A stretch of 64,000 bases of DNA from NCBI RefSeq assembly GCF_010500895.1, contig NZ_JAAAWO010000005.1:124001-188000 (forward strand), in the 5' to 3' direction. Position numbers and translations under genes: made by a program. The notes beneath the pieces are model-generated. The model saw only the letters and a program-made list of their open reading frames with translations, was not told where the DNA came from and did no database searches. This stretch comes from Alteromonas genovensis (GTDB lineage Bacteria; Pseudomonadota; Gammaproteobacteria; Enterobacterales; Alteromonadaceae). Below, piece by piece: positions 48,605-57,940 of this stretch; positions within the stretch are counted from its first letter, which is position 1, and each line of letters begins with the position of its first letter.

Positions 48605-50701
48605 ATGAATACAATTCTGGTTACAACCAGCCGCGGTCTCGACGAACTACTTAAACAAGAAGTGCTCACTTTGTGCCCTGAGGCACAAATAAAGCAGGCT
48701 CCTGGTATGCTTCAGTTCGAGGGCACTAAAGAAGACGCCTATAAACTTTGCTTATGGTCGCGACTGGCTAACCGAGTAATTTGGGTTTTGGCATCGGGTA
48801 AAGCGAATAACGCCGAAAGCCTTTACGATACGGCAATGACCGTAGATTGGCAGATGCAAATGGACTCTAGGCATACGCTATCTGTTCAATTTGTAGGAAC
48901 CAACTTTGCGATCAAAAACACACAGTTTGGGGCTGTTCGTATTAAAGATGCTATCGTTGATACGTTTGTTGAAGAAGGGCTAGCAAGGCCGTCTGTTGAG
49001 CGCAGACACCCTGATATTTCTGTTTATGCACGCTTGCAACGCGACAATGTGATTATCGGAATAGATTTAGCAGGGGAGAGCTTGCATCAACGTGCTTACC
49101 GCCAAGAAGCGGGTGATGCGCCACTTAAAGAGCATATTGCTTGCGCCATGCTAATGCGAAGCGGATGGACTGAAAACACCGACGCACCATTGGTTGATTT
49201 AATGTGTGGCTCGGGCACTATCGCCATTGAGGCCGCTTACATTGCGCGTAATATCGCTCCGGGGATTAAGCGTTCATACTGGGGTTTCACCAAGTGGTTA
49301 GGTCACGAAGAGAGCACGTGGGACAACCTTGTTGATGATGCCTTAGACAATCAAAAGCCTTCAACTAGCGGTATCTACGCTGCCGATTTTAGCCGGAAAA
49401 TGATTTCAATCGCAAAAGCCAATGCTGATTTTGCGGGTGTTTATAACGATATCGGCTTTAGTCAGCAAGATGCCACTAAATCATCACCACCTATCGCTAC
49501 ACCAGGATACATTGTGTCAAACCCGCCTTACGGTGAGCGATTAGGAGAACTGACGTCACTCATTCCGTTATTCAGTGAATGGGGCAAGCGCTTTAAAGAA
49601 GCGTGGAAAGGCTGGCATGTATCCCTTTTAAGCAGTAACCGAGATCTTTTGCGAGTACTTAAGCTGCGCGCGAGCAAAGACTACGCAATGAATAACGGTA
49701 AGCTAGAGTGTCGTTTAGCTAATTATGTATTAAACGAAGAAAATACCGTTCAGTTTAGCGAAGACACCGGTAACCATGAATTTGCTAATCGCCTTAAGAA
49801 AAATCTTAAAAAGCTCAAACCTTGGTTAAAGAACGCAGATACAAACTGCTATCGCATTTATGACGCTGACTTGCCTGACTACAACGTGGCCGTGGATAAG
49901 TATGGCGATTGGTTAGTGGTACAAGAGTACGCTCCCCCTAAGACAGTGTCAGAAGACAAGGCGCGCAGACGCCTTCAAGAAGTGCTATTGCATTTACCTG
50001 CAGTAACAGGCATTGCGCCTAAAAACATAGTGTTAAAAGTGCGTAGCCAGCAAAAAGGCACCAAGCAATACGAAAAATTTAATCAGTCTGGCGATATGAT
50101 GGAAGTGTATGAGAACGGCGCACGTTTCTTAGTCAACCTGACGGATTACTTAGATACCGGTTTGTTCTTAGACCACCGCGATACCCGCCAGATTGTGATG
50201 AATATGGCCAAGGGCAAAGACGTGCTTAATCTGTTTTCTTACACGGGCAGCGTGTCTGTATTTGCGGCAAAAGGCGGCGCTAAATCAGTCACCACCGTGG
50301 ATATGTCGAATACTTATTTAGATTGGGCGAAGAAAAATGTAGCGCTTAATAAGCTTGATGGGCCTCATGCGTTTGTTCAGGCTGACTGTACAACCTGGTT
50401 GGCCGACCACAAAGGCAAATACGACCTGATATTTATCGACCCACCCTCGTTCTCTAATTCTAAGCGCATGAGCAATACATGGGACGTTCAGCGCGACCAT
50501 GTAGATATGCTGACACGGGCAAAAGCTTGCTTAAATGACAACGGCACAGTTATTTTTTCCAATAATAAGCGCGGGTTTAAACTTGATACCCAAGCCCTTG
50601 AAGCCCTTGGTTTTGGTATTGAAAATATTACGGCAAAGACCATTCCTGAAGACTTTGCCAGAAAGGGTAAAATTCATCAGTGCTGGACATTACAGTCGTG
50701 A
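48605..50701 (+). CDS. rlmL: Bifunctional 23S rRNA methyltransferase RlmKL (m2G2445 / m7G2069)
   Basis: 698 residues. The N-terminal THUMP domain is followed by the RlmL methyltransferase (DLMCGSGTIAIEAAYIAR and VSNPPYGERLG). The C-terminal RlmK methyltransferase has VLNLFSYTGSVSVFAAKGGA and FIDPPSFSNSKRM. The fused form is usual in gammaproteobacteria. Its stop overlaps the glutaredoxin-like gene start by 4 nt (GTGA). Confidence 0.95.
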   Translation: MNTILVTTSRGLDELLKQEVLTLCPEAQIKQAPGMLQFEGTKEDAYKLCLWSRLANRVIWVLASGKANNAESLYDTAMTVDWQMQMDSRHTLSVQFVGTNFAIKNTQFGAVRIKDAIVDTFVEEGLARPSVERRHPDISVYARLQRDNVIIGIDLAGESLHQRAYRQEAGDAPLKEHIACAMLMRSGWTENTDAPLVDLMCGSGTIAIEAAYIARNIAPGIKRSYWGFTKWLGHEESTWDNLVDDALDNQKPSTSGIYAADFSRKMISIAKANADFAGVYNDIGFSQQDATKSSPPIATPGYIVSNPPYGERLGELTSLIPLFSEWGKRFKEAWKGWHVSLLSSNRDLLRVLKLRASKDYAMNNGKLECRLANYVLNEENTVQFSEDTGNHEFANRLKKNLKKLKPWLKNADTNCYRIYDADLPDYNVAVDKYGDWLVVQEYAPPKTVSEDKARRRLQEVLLHLPAVTGIAPKNIVLKVRSQQKGTKQYEKFNQSGDMMEVYENGARFLVNLTDYLDTGLFLDHRDTRQIVMNMAKGKDVLNLFSYTGSVSVFAAKGGAKSVTTVDMSNTYLDWAKKNVALNKLDGPHAFVQADCTTWLADHKGKYDLIFIDPPSFSNSKRMSNTWDVQRDHVDMLTRAKACLNDNGTVIFSNNKRGFKLDTQALEALGFGIENITAKTIPEDFARKGKIHQCWTLQS

Positions 50702-50931
50702 AGATAGTGTTTTATACCGGCCCCCAGTGCAGTTTATGTGACTTAGCTGACGTCGAGCTTGCGAAAACCAGCGTGTTTTCGTCGCTAACAGTAGAGAAAG
50801 TAAATATAAGAGACAGCACCGACCTTTATCATTACTATGGTGCACGCATTCCCGTATTAAAAAGGGAAGACACAAACAAAGAAATCGGTTGGCCTTTTGA
50901 CAGTGCCGACCTGGAGGCATTTCTGCAGTGA
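50698..50931 (+). CDS. Glutaredoxin-like protein (DUF836)
   Basis: 77 residues from the GTG at 50698, which overlaps the rlmKL stop; an earlier GTG at 50680 is possible but lies inside rlmKL. Thioredoxin-fold sequence KIVFYTGPQCSLCDLADVEL with a CSLC redox motif, the cis-Pro in ARIPVLKR and a C-terminal helix. This gene is commonly found between rlmKL and uup in gammaproteobacteria. The physiological partner is not known. Coupled by GTGA overlaps on both sides. Confidence 0.82.
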   Translation: MKIVFYTGPQCSLCDLADVELAKTSVFSSLTVEKVNIRDSTDLYHYYGARIPVLKREDTNKEIGWPFDSADLEAFLQ

Positions 50932-52868
50932 GTATTTTGCAGTTAAAAAATATTACGGTTATTTATGGAAACCCGCCGCTATTGGACGGTATCGAACTTG
51001 TTGTACAGCCGAAAGAAAGGGTGTGCCTCGTGGGTCGAAATGGCAGTGGGAAATCAACGTTAATGAAGGTTATCTCTGGTGACATCATTGCTGACGATGG
51101 CCAGCGAATTATTGAGAACAACACAGTAATCGCTCGTTTAGAGCAAGATCCGCCGCAAACCACAGACGTCACCTTGTTTGATTACGTGGCAGAGGGATTA
51201 TCTGACATTGGCGAGACGCTGAAAGACTATTTTCATCAAACCCGATTGGTTGGTGAAGATCCCAGCGAAGCCAATCTCAACAAATTACAGCGTCTACAAG
51301 AAACCTTAGAAGCACGTGATGCCTGGCAGTTTGAACAACAAATTGAACAAACTCTTACCATGCTTAAACTTGAGCCCGAAACGTCGTTATCGACGCTTTC
51401 CGGTGGTTGGAGAAGAAAAGCGGCGCTGGCCAGAGCACTTGTACGTTCGCCAGATCTTTTGCTTCTTGATGAACCGACAAACCACTTAGACATTGAAATG
51501 ATCAAGTGGCTAGAGTCAAGCCTGAGTAATTACAATGGTGCGATTGTGTTTGTCAGTCATGACCGGGCATTTATTCGTTCTATGGCCACCCGTATTATTG
51601 ACTTAGATCGTGGCGGCATCACCAGCTATCCAGGCAATTACGAAACCTATTTAGAGAAGAAACAGCACGACCTTGAAGTCGAAGCTTCGCAAAACGCAGA
51701 GTTTGATAAAAAACTGGCTCAAGAAGAAGTGTGGATACGACAGGGCATTAAAGCCCGTCGCACAAGGAATGAAGGTCGCGTAAGGGCACTTAAAAAATTA
51801 CGTGATGAACGCAAGGCGCGCCGCGCAGTGCAAGGAAGCGCAGTGGTAAGTCAATATCAAGGGGCTCGCTCTGGAAAAGTAGTTTTTGAAGTTGAAAACC
51901 TTTCATACAACATCGGTGAGCTTTGCATTGTTAAAGATTTAAGCCTGAATGTACTAAGAGGTGACAAGCTAGCGCTTATCGGCCCTAACGGCAGTGGCAA
52001 AAGTACGCTTATCAAACTGCTGCTAGGTGAGCTAGAAGTAGACAGCGGTAGCTGCAAGCGAGGTACCAATTTAGAGGTCGCGTACTTCGACCAGCACAGG
52101 CATGGTCTTGACTTAGAGCAGGCCGTGATTGACGCTGTAGGCGATGGTAAACGAGATTTAATGGTTAACGGCCACCCCAGACATGTGATCAGTTATCTGC
52201 AGGATTATCTCTTTTCGCCAGAGCGCGTAAACGCGCCGGTGAAGTCACTTTCTGGCGGAGAAAAAAATCGCCTTATGCTGGCTAAGCTTATGCTTAAACC
52301 CAGCAACCTGTTGGTTCTCGATGAACCGACTAACGATCTGGATGTTGAAACACTGGAAATGTTAGAAACCCTGCTAAACGAATATACAGGTACCGTGTTA
52401 CTTGTGAGCCACGATAGGGAATTTGTGGATAATGTAGCAAATAGCAGTTTAGTATTTGAAGGTGAGGGAAGACTCCGAGAATTTATTGGGGGTTTCACTG
52501 ACGTTGAAAGCTGGTATAAAGGGCAGCAGGAAAAACGCCTTCAGATTGAAAAAGAAGAAAAAGCTAAGTCTAGGAATGAAACTAATTCAAGTTCAGATAG
52601 TCCTAGTGCTAAGCCTTCACCCCGCAAGGCGAAAAAGTTATCATACAAAGACCAACGTGAACTGGAATCACTTCCCGCAGAGCTAGAAAGTCTTGAGGCC
52701 GAGCTAGAAGTAATGCAAGAACAGGTAAATGATCCTGAATTCTTCAAAAAAGACAGTGACACTACTGCAAAAGCCTTAGCGCTTTTGGCAGACCAAGAAT
52801 TATTGTTGTCCCAGAAATATGCGCGCTGGGATGAATTAGAAAGTATGCTGGAAGATAATCAGCAGTAA
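50928..52868 (+). CDS. uup: ABC-F ATPase Uup
   Basis: 646 residues with two ABC domains and no membrane segments. Domain 1: Walker A GRNGSGKST, signature LSGGWRRKAALARA, Walker B LLLLDEPTNHLD. Domain 2: GPNGSGKST, LSGGEKNRLMLAKL, LLVLDEPTNDLD. The C-terminal coiled coil (ELESLPAELESLEAELEVMQ) is the DNA-binding Uup tail. In E. coli Uup affects precise excision of transposons and acts on stalled ribosomes. Starts at GTG overlapping the previous stop by 4 nt. Confidence 0.94.
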   Translation: MSILQLKNITVIYGNPPLLDGIELVVQPKERVCLVGRNGSGKSTLMKVISGDIIADDGQRIIENNTVIARLEQDPPQTTDVTLFDYVAEGLSDIGETLKDYFHQTRLVGEDPSEANLNKLQRLQETLEARDAWQFEQQIEQTLTMLKLEPETSLSTLSGGWRRKAALARALVRSPDLLLLDEPTNHLDIEMIKWLESSLSNYNGAIVFVSHDRAFIRSMATRIIDLDRGGITSYPGNYETYLEKKQHDLEVEASQNAEFDKKLAQEEVWIRQGIKARRTRNEGRVRALKKLRDERKARRAVQGSAVVSQYQGARSGKVVFEVENLSYNIGELCIVKDLSLNVLRGDKLALIGPNGSGKSTLIKLLLGELEVDSGSCKRGTNLEVAYFDQHRHGLDLEQAVIDAVGDGKRDLMVNGHPRHVISYLQDYLFSPERVNAPVKSLSGGEKNRLMLAKLMLKPSNLLVLDEPTNDLDVETLEMLETLLNEYTGTVLLVSHDREFVDNVANSSLVFEGEGRLREFIGGFTDVESWYKGQQEKRLQIEKEEKAKSRNETNSSSDSPSAKPSPRKAKKLSYKDQRELESLPAELESLEAELEVMQEQVNDPEFFKKDSDTTAKALALLADQELLLSQKYARWDELESMLEDNQQ

Positions 52869-52880
52869 ATAGGATTTTAG

Positions 52881-54638
52881 ATGAAACGAACTCAGCTTGC
52901 CGCCGCCGTTCTGTTGGCAACAGGAAGTGTTTCGGCTTTTGCCGCGACTTATTCAGTGACACCTCTTCCGCTACAGGATTCTGCAAGAAGCAATTTTGGT
53001 CGCTCTATTGATGAAGCAGGACAAATGCTAACGATAGCGCAGCTTGAATACAATCCTCCCATCGACGTTGACCAACTAATCGATGGTACCGTTTTCTTCG
53101 AAACTTTTGGTCCTTCGTTGGAAGATGAAGATAGTGCGAGAGAAGGGGTGTTCACTGACTCAGATTACTCCACTATTGTCAGCTATATAATTAGCAACCA
53201 AACGTTTCCTCAGATTCAAAAGCTGACACAGTTTAGAACTTACATTACCGATACAGTAGATGCGGAATTAGTACCTGGGTTAGATGAAATTACCGACAAG
53301 TTTGACGATTACACTCAGTCAGTTCGAGTATCAGGCAGAGACAGCCTTAGCGGTAATTATATTGTTGGTGACTCGGGCGGCTTAGTTGTTTTAGACCCCT
53401 ATGAAAACGCCGACGGCGACATTATCAACTATACTTATCCGGAATCTTCACAGCAGGCGTTTGTGCAAGTGTCGGGGGAGACGAAAGTACTTCCTCCTGT
53501 AGATGATACCCTTGGCGGTTTTGGTTCAGCCCGAGCTATCAACAATAACCTACAAGTCGCTGGATTTAGTACAGTAAGCTTTCAAACTGCTGTTGATGAT
53601 GCGGTAGGTCGCTGTGACGATGACGAGGAGCGCGGTGATATTTCTGTTGATCGCTGTCTATTCAATTTATACACGGGTGAATTTACTGCCCCTCGCGTAT
53701 CCACGTACTTTTTAACTACACAAAATACTACGGTTCCAGCTTTTGTAAGTCTGTCAGAAGTTAATGCCACTATTTGGCAACTTGATGTTAACGGCGATGT
53801 CATTGACACACAGACGTATCCACTAGTAGAAGAGCCTGCCGAGGACAACACTTTTTATCTGTACACCTATGCTTTCGATATTAATGAGCAGGGTATCGCA
53901 GTAGGTGAAAGCTTAACCGGGGATTTTGTTGCTATTACTCGCCCCAATTCATCGGCAAGAGCGGAAAGTGAACGCGTAGCAACCGTGTTTAGAGACGGTG
54001 AAACTATTGAGTTATTGCCTCGTGATGAAAACATTATCAGCCAAGCCATTGGTATTAACGACAACAACTGGGTAACGGGTGCAGTACTGCCGCCATCAGA
54101 CACAGCATCTCGCTCTCGTCTCTTTGTCTACAACTTAGAAACTGAAGAGAAAGTATACCCAGAGGGATTTTTCACTAGTGGTGGCGTAACGCCAAATGCA
54201 ATTAACAACAATAATATTGTTGTGGGTAGCGCAGATGTAACAGCGACGAATGAAACCCAGCGTCAAACCACGGCTTTCATGTACAACATTGAAACTGAAG
54301 AGTTAATTGATTTAAACGATTTGGTGTCTTGTGATAACACCTACGAGCTTGTTGAAGCCGTAGATATTAACGAGAACAATGAAATAATTGCTAACGCACG
54401 CTTAAGAACCACCAGTAAGTATATTACTGGCGTGGAAATTTTAGACAGCGCCGGGGAAACTAACGCCGTAGATTCAATTGTTGCGGTTAAATTATCACCG
54501 CTATCAAACGGTACAATAGACGACTGCGAAGTGCCTGAAGATGAGCAGCCCTATGAAAGACAGGCCGCGTCGACGGGATTCTTAGCATTAGGTGGTATAT
54601 TGTTGGCTGGATTATTTAGACGCAGAGTAAAACGCTAA
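52881..54638 (+). CDS. DUF3466 family exported protein with HAF-like repeats
   Basis: 585 residues. A signal peptide (QLAAAVLLATGSVSAFA) leads into five repeats of the type A-x-x-I-N-x-N-x-x-V-x-G: ARAINNNLQVAGFS, AFDINEQGIAVGES, AIGINDNNWVTGAV, PNAINNNNIVVGSA, AVDINENNEIIANA. The C-terminus is a short hydrophobic helix followed by arginines (TGFLALGGILLAGLFRRRVK), a tripartite sorting-like tail similar in plan to GlyGly-CTERM or PEP-CTERM signals. It is probably a cell-surface or processed outer-envelope protein. Function unknown. 12 nt after uup, so possibly in the same operon. Confidence 0.8.
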   Translation: MKRTQLAAAVLLATGSVSAFAATYSVTPLPLQDSARSNFGRSIDEAGQMLTIAQLEYNPPIDVDQLIDGTVFFETFGPSLEDEDSAREGVFTDSDYSTIVSYIISNQTFPQIQKLTQFRTYITDTVDAELVPGLDEITDKFDDYTQSVRVSGRDSLSGNYIVGDSGGLVVLDPYENADGDIINYTYPESSQQAFVQVSGETKVLPPVDDTLGGFGSARAINNNLQVAGFSTVSFQTAVDDAVGRCDDDEERGDISVDRCLFNLYTGEFTAPRVSTYFLTTQNTTVPAFVSLSEVNATIWQLDVNGDVIDTQTYPLVEEPAEDNTFYLYTYAFDINEQGIAVGESLTGDFVAITRPNSSARAESERVATVFRDGETIELLPRDENIISQAIGINDNNWVTGAVLPPSDTASRSRLFVYNLETEEKVYPEGFFTSGGVTPNAINNNNIVVGSADVTATNETQRQTTAFMYNIETEELIDLNDLVSCDNTYELVEAVDINENNEIIANARLRTTSKYITGVEILDSAGETNAVDSIVAVKLSPLSNGTIDDCEVPEDEQPYERQAASTGFLALGGILLAGLFRRRVKR

Positions 54639-55012
54639 GGTTCTTATTTATTACTAATTAGCTTTCACACGAAATAATTCGCTCCTAGCTGTGCATTTCC
54701 TTGAAAGTGAATGATGTTAAAGGCTACTCTTGTTGAGTGGCCTTTTTTGTATCTGTTCATAAATCAAACGCTCACTCATTCACAAAAAATACGTGCGAAA
54801 AAATTCACAAAACTGTAAAAATAATTTCATATAAACTTCATCCATTTATTAAATGTCAAGAATTTTAATTTCAAAATTCTCTTGAACCAATTGGCTAAGT
54901 GCACTATCTAATTAATGTACGCAAAAGATTTTCCGGCACTTTTAATAAATATGATGTAGAGCGCCCGCGAACTGACGTTGTTGTACTTTCAACAAACAGA
55001 AGAGGCTAGTCA
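54639..55012. other. Intergenic region containing the rmf promoter area
   Basis: 374 bases. The first third holds the DUF3466 terminator. The rest is strongly AT-rich and should contain the rmf promoter, which in E. coli is stringently and growth-phase controlled. I could not define -10/-35 boxes with confidence, and I see no further gene. Confidence 0.55.
54719..54748 (+). terminator. Rho-independent terminator after the DUF3466 gene
   Basis: AAAGGCTACTC / GAGTGGCCTTT (one G-T pair) around a 5-nt loop, followed by T6. It ends the rlmKL-grx-uup-DUF3466 run. Confidence 0.85.
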
Positions 55013-55189
55013 ATGAAAAGACAAAAAAGAGATAAAATGACACGTGCACATTCTAAAGGCTATCAAGCTGGTATTAGTGGTCGTGCGAAGGAAAATTGTC
55101 CATTTCAGCAGAACGAAACCCGTTCACAGTGGTTAGGTGGATGGCGTGAGGCGGTAGAAGATAGGCACTTAGGACTAACTGTAAAATAA
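55013..55189 (+). CDS. rmf: Ribosome modulation factor
   Basis: 58 residues, too short for routine ORF tables. MKRQKRDKMTRAHSKGYQAG and the segment SQWLGGWREAVEDR match E. coli RMF closely. RMF binds the 30S subunit in stationary phase and drives 70S dimerisation to inactive 100S ribosomes. The terminator follows 33 bp later and is shared with the convergent fabA gene. The rmf-fabA adjacency is also conserved in E. coli. Confidence 0.95.
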   Translation: MKRQKRDKMTRAHSKGYQAGISGRAKENCPFQQNETRSQWLGGWREAVEDRHLGLTVK

Positions 55190-55221
55190 CACATTCTCTT
55201 TTATACTGATTATGCAAAAGG

Positions 55222-55249
55222 AAAAGCCCCTAAATAAGGGGCTTTTTTT
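55222..55249. terminator. Bidirectional terminator between rmf and fabA
   Basis: AAAAGCCCCT / AGGGGCTTTT, 10-bp perfect stem with loop AAATA, flanked by A-run and T-run, so it can act for both convergent genes. Confidence 0.9.
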
Positions 55250-55264
55250 GTACTTGCGGAAAAA

Positions 55265-55783
55265 TTAGAAATTCGATGTATCTTGAAACAGACCTACTTT
55301 GAGATCTTTCGCCGCATAAATTTCTCTACCATCAACATCAACTGTGCCATCAGCCATACCCATGAAGAGTTTGCGTTTGATCACACGTTTCATAGTGAGT
55401 TTGTAAGTGACTTTCTTTGCTGTTGGTAAAATTTGGCCAGTAAATTTAACTTCACCTACGCCTAATGCTCTTCCTTTACCCGGACCGCCGCTCCAGCCTA
55501 GGAAAAAACCGACAAGCTGCCACATAGCATCTAAACCTAAGCAGCCGGGCATTACCGGATCGCCAGGAAAGTGACAATCAAAAAACCATAGGTCTGGTGA
55601 TATATCTAACTCAGCGATAATTTCACCTTTACCGTGTTCTCCACCATCTTCTGTAATTGAAACCACACGGTCCATCATTAGCATATTAGGAGCAGGAAGT
55701 TGGCTGTTACCTGGTCCAAACATTTCCCCACGACTACACGCTAGTAAGTCGTCTCTAGTAAAGCTATTTTTTCTCTCAGACAT
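55265..55783 (-). CDS. fabA: 3-hydroxydecanoyl-ACP dehydratase/isomerase
   Basis: 172 residues from the ATG at 55783, the E. coli length; a TTG two codons upstream is possible but not needed. Dehydrates 3-hydroxydecanoyl-ACP and isomerises the trans-2 to the cis-3 product, starting unsaturated fatty acid synthesis. The active-site His is in [20 protein letters not shown], which also contains the Asp. The C-terminus [11 protein letters not shown] is typical. Regulation: a FabR-like palindrome lies 38 bp upstream of the start (55821-55838). No fabB is adjacent. Confidence 0.96.
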   Translation of the reverse strand: MSERKNSFTRDDLLACSRGEMFGPGNSQLPAPNMLMMDRVVSITEDGGEHGKGEIIAELDISPDLWFFDCHFPGDPVMPGCLGLDAMWQLVGFFLGWSGGPGKGRALGVGEVKFTGQILPTAKKVTYKLTMKRVIKRKLFMGMADGTVDVDGREIYAAKDLKVGLFQDTSNF

Positions 55784-55820
55784 TCCCAACTCGTATTGTT
55801 TTAAATTTCAGTGCTAATTT

Positions 55821-55838
55821 AGCGAACAGTTGTGCGCT
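55821..55838. promoter_or_regulatory. FabR-like operator upstream of fabA
   Basis: AGCGAACAGTTGTGCGCT has the AGCGnACA-nn-TGTnCGCT pattern I associate with the FabR site at fabA and fabB in E. coli, and is extended by outer TTT/AAA symmetry. It lies upstream of fabA and also 76 bp before the divergent RHH-like gene. FabR represses unsaturated fatty acid synthesis when unsaturated acyl-CoA or acyl-ACP is abundant. Confidence 0.72.
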
Positions 55839-55913
55839 AAACAACTCCGAACAGTCATTTTTATAAAGAAAAACGCGTGGTACACTAAATTCTTCAAAAG
55901 GTACGTGAACAAT

Positions 55914-56201
55914 ATGACAGAAAAACAATCAAAATCAGCGCTTCAAAAAAATAGCAGCGATAAAGCGAAAGCAAATGCTGATAAACAGAGACGCTTTAGA
56001 GAACGTCAAAAAGAAGCCGGTAAAAAACTCGTGCGCGGCTATGTGTCTCCAGAAGCCAAAGCGTGTTATGACGAAATTCGCGAGAAGACAGGGTGGACAG
56101 ATAGCGAGGCCATGTCAAATGCCATGCGCCTTATGTATGCATCGTACAAATGCGGACAAATTAAGCTCCTTACCGAGTGGCTCAGAAAGAACAATCGTTA
56201 A
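55914..56201 (+). CDS. Small basic protein with putative ribbon-helix-helix domain
   Basis: 95 residues from the ATG at 55914 (AAAAGG about 12 nt upstream, so the start is not certain; the frame stays open to 55830). The N-terminal third is Lys/Ser/Asn-rich. Residues about 25-85 (QRRFRERQKEAGKKLVRGYV, then SPEAKACYDEIREKTGWTDS and EAMSNAMRLMYASYK) have the beta-strand plus two-helix pattern of a CopG/Arc-type DNA-binding fold. It reads divergently from fabA and shares the FabR-like region. Convergent with the photolyase-like gene. Function unknown; DNA binding is an inference. Confidence 0.6.
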   Translation: MTEKQSKSALQKNSSDKAKANADKQRRFRERQKEAGKKLVRGYVSPEAKACYDEIREKTGWTDSEAMSNAMRLMYASYKCGQIKLLTEWLRKNNR

Positions 56202-56237
56202 CAGGTGGCGTGAAATCAAAGTTGGTGATAACTGAAA

Positions 56238-57869
56238 CTAGACTTTCTTTTTTAGCCACTGTCTACTCGGGCTGTTTTGCATGGTGTGACGGTGCACTAT
56301 TCGTCGAGCTTCGCGTAAGACGTCATCGCGTTCTCTATACTGCCACAATCTTTCCCCAGTCTTTCTAGCCATACTGCCAATATCCACAATTGGCAACACA
56401 TAATCTTTTTCAACGTCGAAATTCAGCATAATCGCTTCTAAAGGCGGCATGGCGTAGGGCGCATGCACAGTGTCACCAGGCAATTCGGCAAGCTCTGGTA
56501 CCCACTTTCTAATAAACACCCCCTCTGGATCCAATTTCATAGATTGGGTGTGTGGATTGTATAAACGCACTGTATGAATGCCTGTTACGCTGGCCTGCAT
56601 TTGTATTTGCGGGTAATGAATACCAGGCTCAAAGTCTAAAAATTGTGTCGCCAAATAGTGCGCCGCCTTTAGCCAATGTACATTAAGGTGATGACACAAA
56701 AAGCTCGTTACCATAGCCCTCATTCGAAAATTAATATAACCCGTTTGGGCGAGAGCCCGCATACAGGCATCAACCAATGGGTAGCCGGTAGTCCCTCTTT
56801 TCCAATGATGAAACCGTCGCTCTGCCTCGGGGCCATCAATAAACGGAAATTTTTCATAGGCAGCATTCATCGGTCGCCATTCAATAGTATGCTCACTTTC
56901 AAACTTTTGAATGAAATGACAGTGCCAATGCAGCCGAGATGTTAATGCCGACAGTGCTCGCGACCACAGTGCTTTGTCTTTACCGGCGGACGCTTTCTTT
57001 ATTTGCTTTTCATTTTCTACAAAATGATAAACTTGCCTGATGGAGATATTTCCCCAAGCAAGATAGGGGCTTAATCGCGAACAGGAACGACGAGCATCAA
57101 AAGGGCGAGATATATGCTTGTGATAGTACTTTCCTCGCTCCTCGAAGAAATGCTTCATTACGTGCCACGCTCGTTTCTCTCCTCCTTGTTGCATTTGGCT
57201 TCTGTCTTCATCAGATGAGTGTTCGGCTGAGTCCTCTGTCGCGCTACTTGATGCTGATGCGCCACCTGAAACTAATGGGTTTCGACGCGCGCATGAAACT
57301 GAGCCAGAAAGCGAAAAAGCCGAGTAGGTGGTATCACTATCAGCTAAAAGCGCATGCTCAGTCCAATTTACCCACTTTGCCAGGTGAATATCGAAATCAT
57401 AAGTTGCGGAATTAAAGTGCGCCTCCCAATTTTTCTGCCAACGCGCACGGTTAGGCAAGCCCCTTATCACTGCGCCTGCACTACACTCTAAAAATGGTAT
57501 TTTGCTTTTAATACAATAGGTTGCTATTGCCTTGTCGCGGTTACACGTAACCAAAAGCCCAATTTCTTGGTAGCTTCTTAGGGAGGATATGGTGAAATAT
57601 TCCTGAATCTGCGATAGAGCCTCATGCACCTCCATGTGCATCTGCAATACTCGAATCCCGCTGGGTAATTGGGCGTTAATATCGGCAAGACTCTGCTCTA
57701 CAAATCGCCAATGACGAACATCCATATGAGGGTCGGCAAGCAGGGACGGCTCCCAACAATAGAGTAAAAGGATGTTGTCACCGTTATTGACAGCATCAAA
57801 CAGCGGCTGATGGTCTCGAAGCCTGAGGTCGCGCTTTAGCCAAATTACAGAAACGGCTTGTTGAGTCAT
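56238..57869 (-). CDS. Photolyase/cryptochrome-family protein with atypical flavin pocket
   Basis: 543 residues. The N-terminal photolyase alpha/beta domain ([20 protein letters not shown]) and the C-terminal FAD-binding domain ([40 protein letters not shown]) are both complete, separated by a Ser/Glu-rich linker (about 185-232). By hand alignment to E. coli PhrB (constant offset of 40 from residue 316 onwards) W359 is kept as Trp399, but W306 and W382 fall on Gly346 and Ile422. The flavin-contacting N378 falls on His418 within [13 protein letters not shown]. It also has an unusual [13 protein letters not shown]. The motifs are too coherent for a decaying gene, so this is a separate clade whose lesion or signalling role I cannot name. 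71 bp downstream of the cry-DASH gene, same strand. Confidence 0.8.
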   Translation of the reverse strand: MTQQAVSVIWLKRDLRLRDHQPLFDAVNNGDNILLLYCWEPSLLADPHMDVRHWRFVEQSLADINAQLPSGIRVLQMHMEVHEALSQIQEYFTISSLRSYQEIGLLVTCNRDKAIATYCIKSKIPFLECSAGAVIRGLPNRARWQKNWEAHFNSATYDFDIHLAKWVNWTEHALLADSDTTYSAFSLSGSVSCARRNPLVSGGASASSSATEDSAEHSSDEDRSQMQQGGEKRAWHVMKHFFEERGKYYHKHISRPFDARRSCSRLSPYLAWGNISIRQVYHFVENEKQIKKASAGKDKALWSRALSALTSRLHWHCHFIQKFESEHTIEWRPMNAAYEKFPFIDGPEAERRFHHWKRGTTGYPLVDACMRALAQTGYINFRMRAMVTSFLCHHLNVHWLKAAHYLATQFLDFEPGIHYPQIQMQASVTGIHTVRLYNPHTQSMKLDPEGVFIRKWVPELAELPGDTVHAPYAMPPLEAIMLNFDVEKDYVLPIVDIGSMARKTGERLWQYRERDDVLREARRIVHRHTMQNSPSRQWLKKKV

Positions 57870-57940
57870 ATTTCTATGTTTACCTGCTTGCAGTTCATTT
57901 TCTTAAACATTTCGTTCTCTAAAGCACTTATATTAAACAA

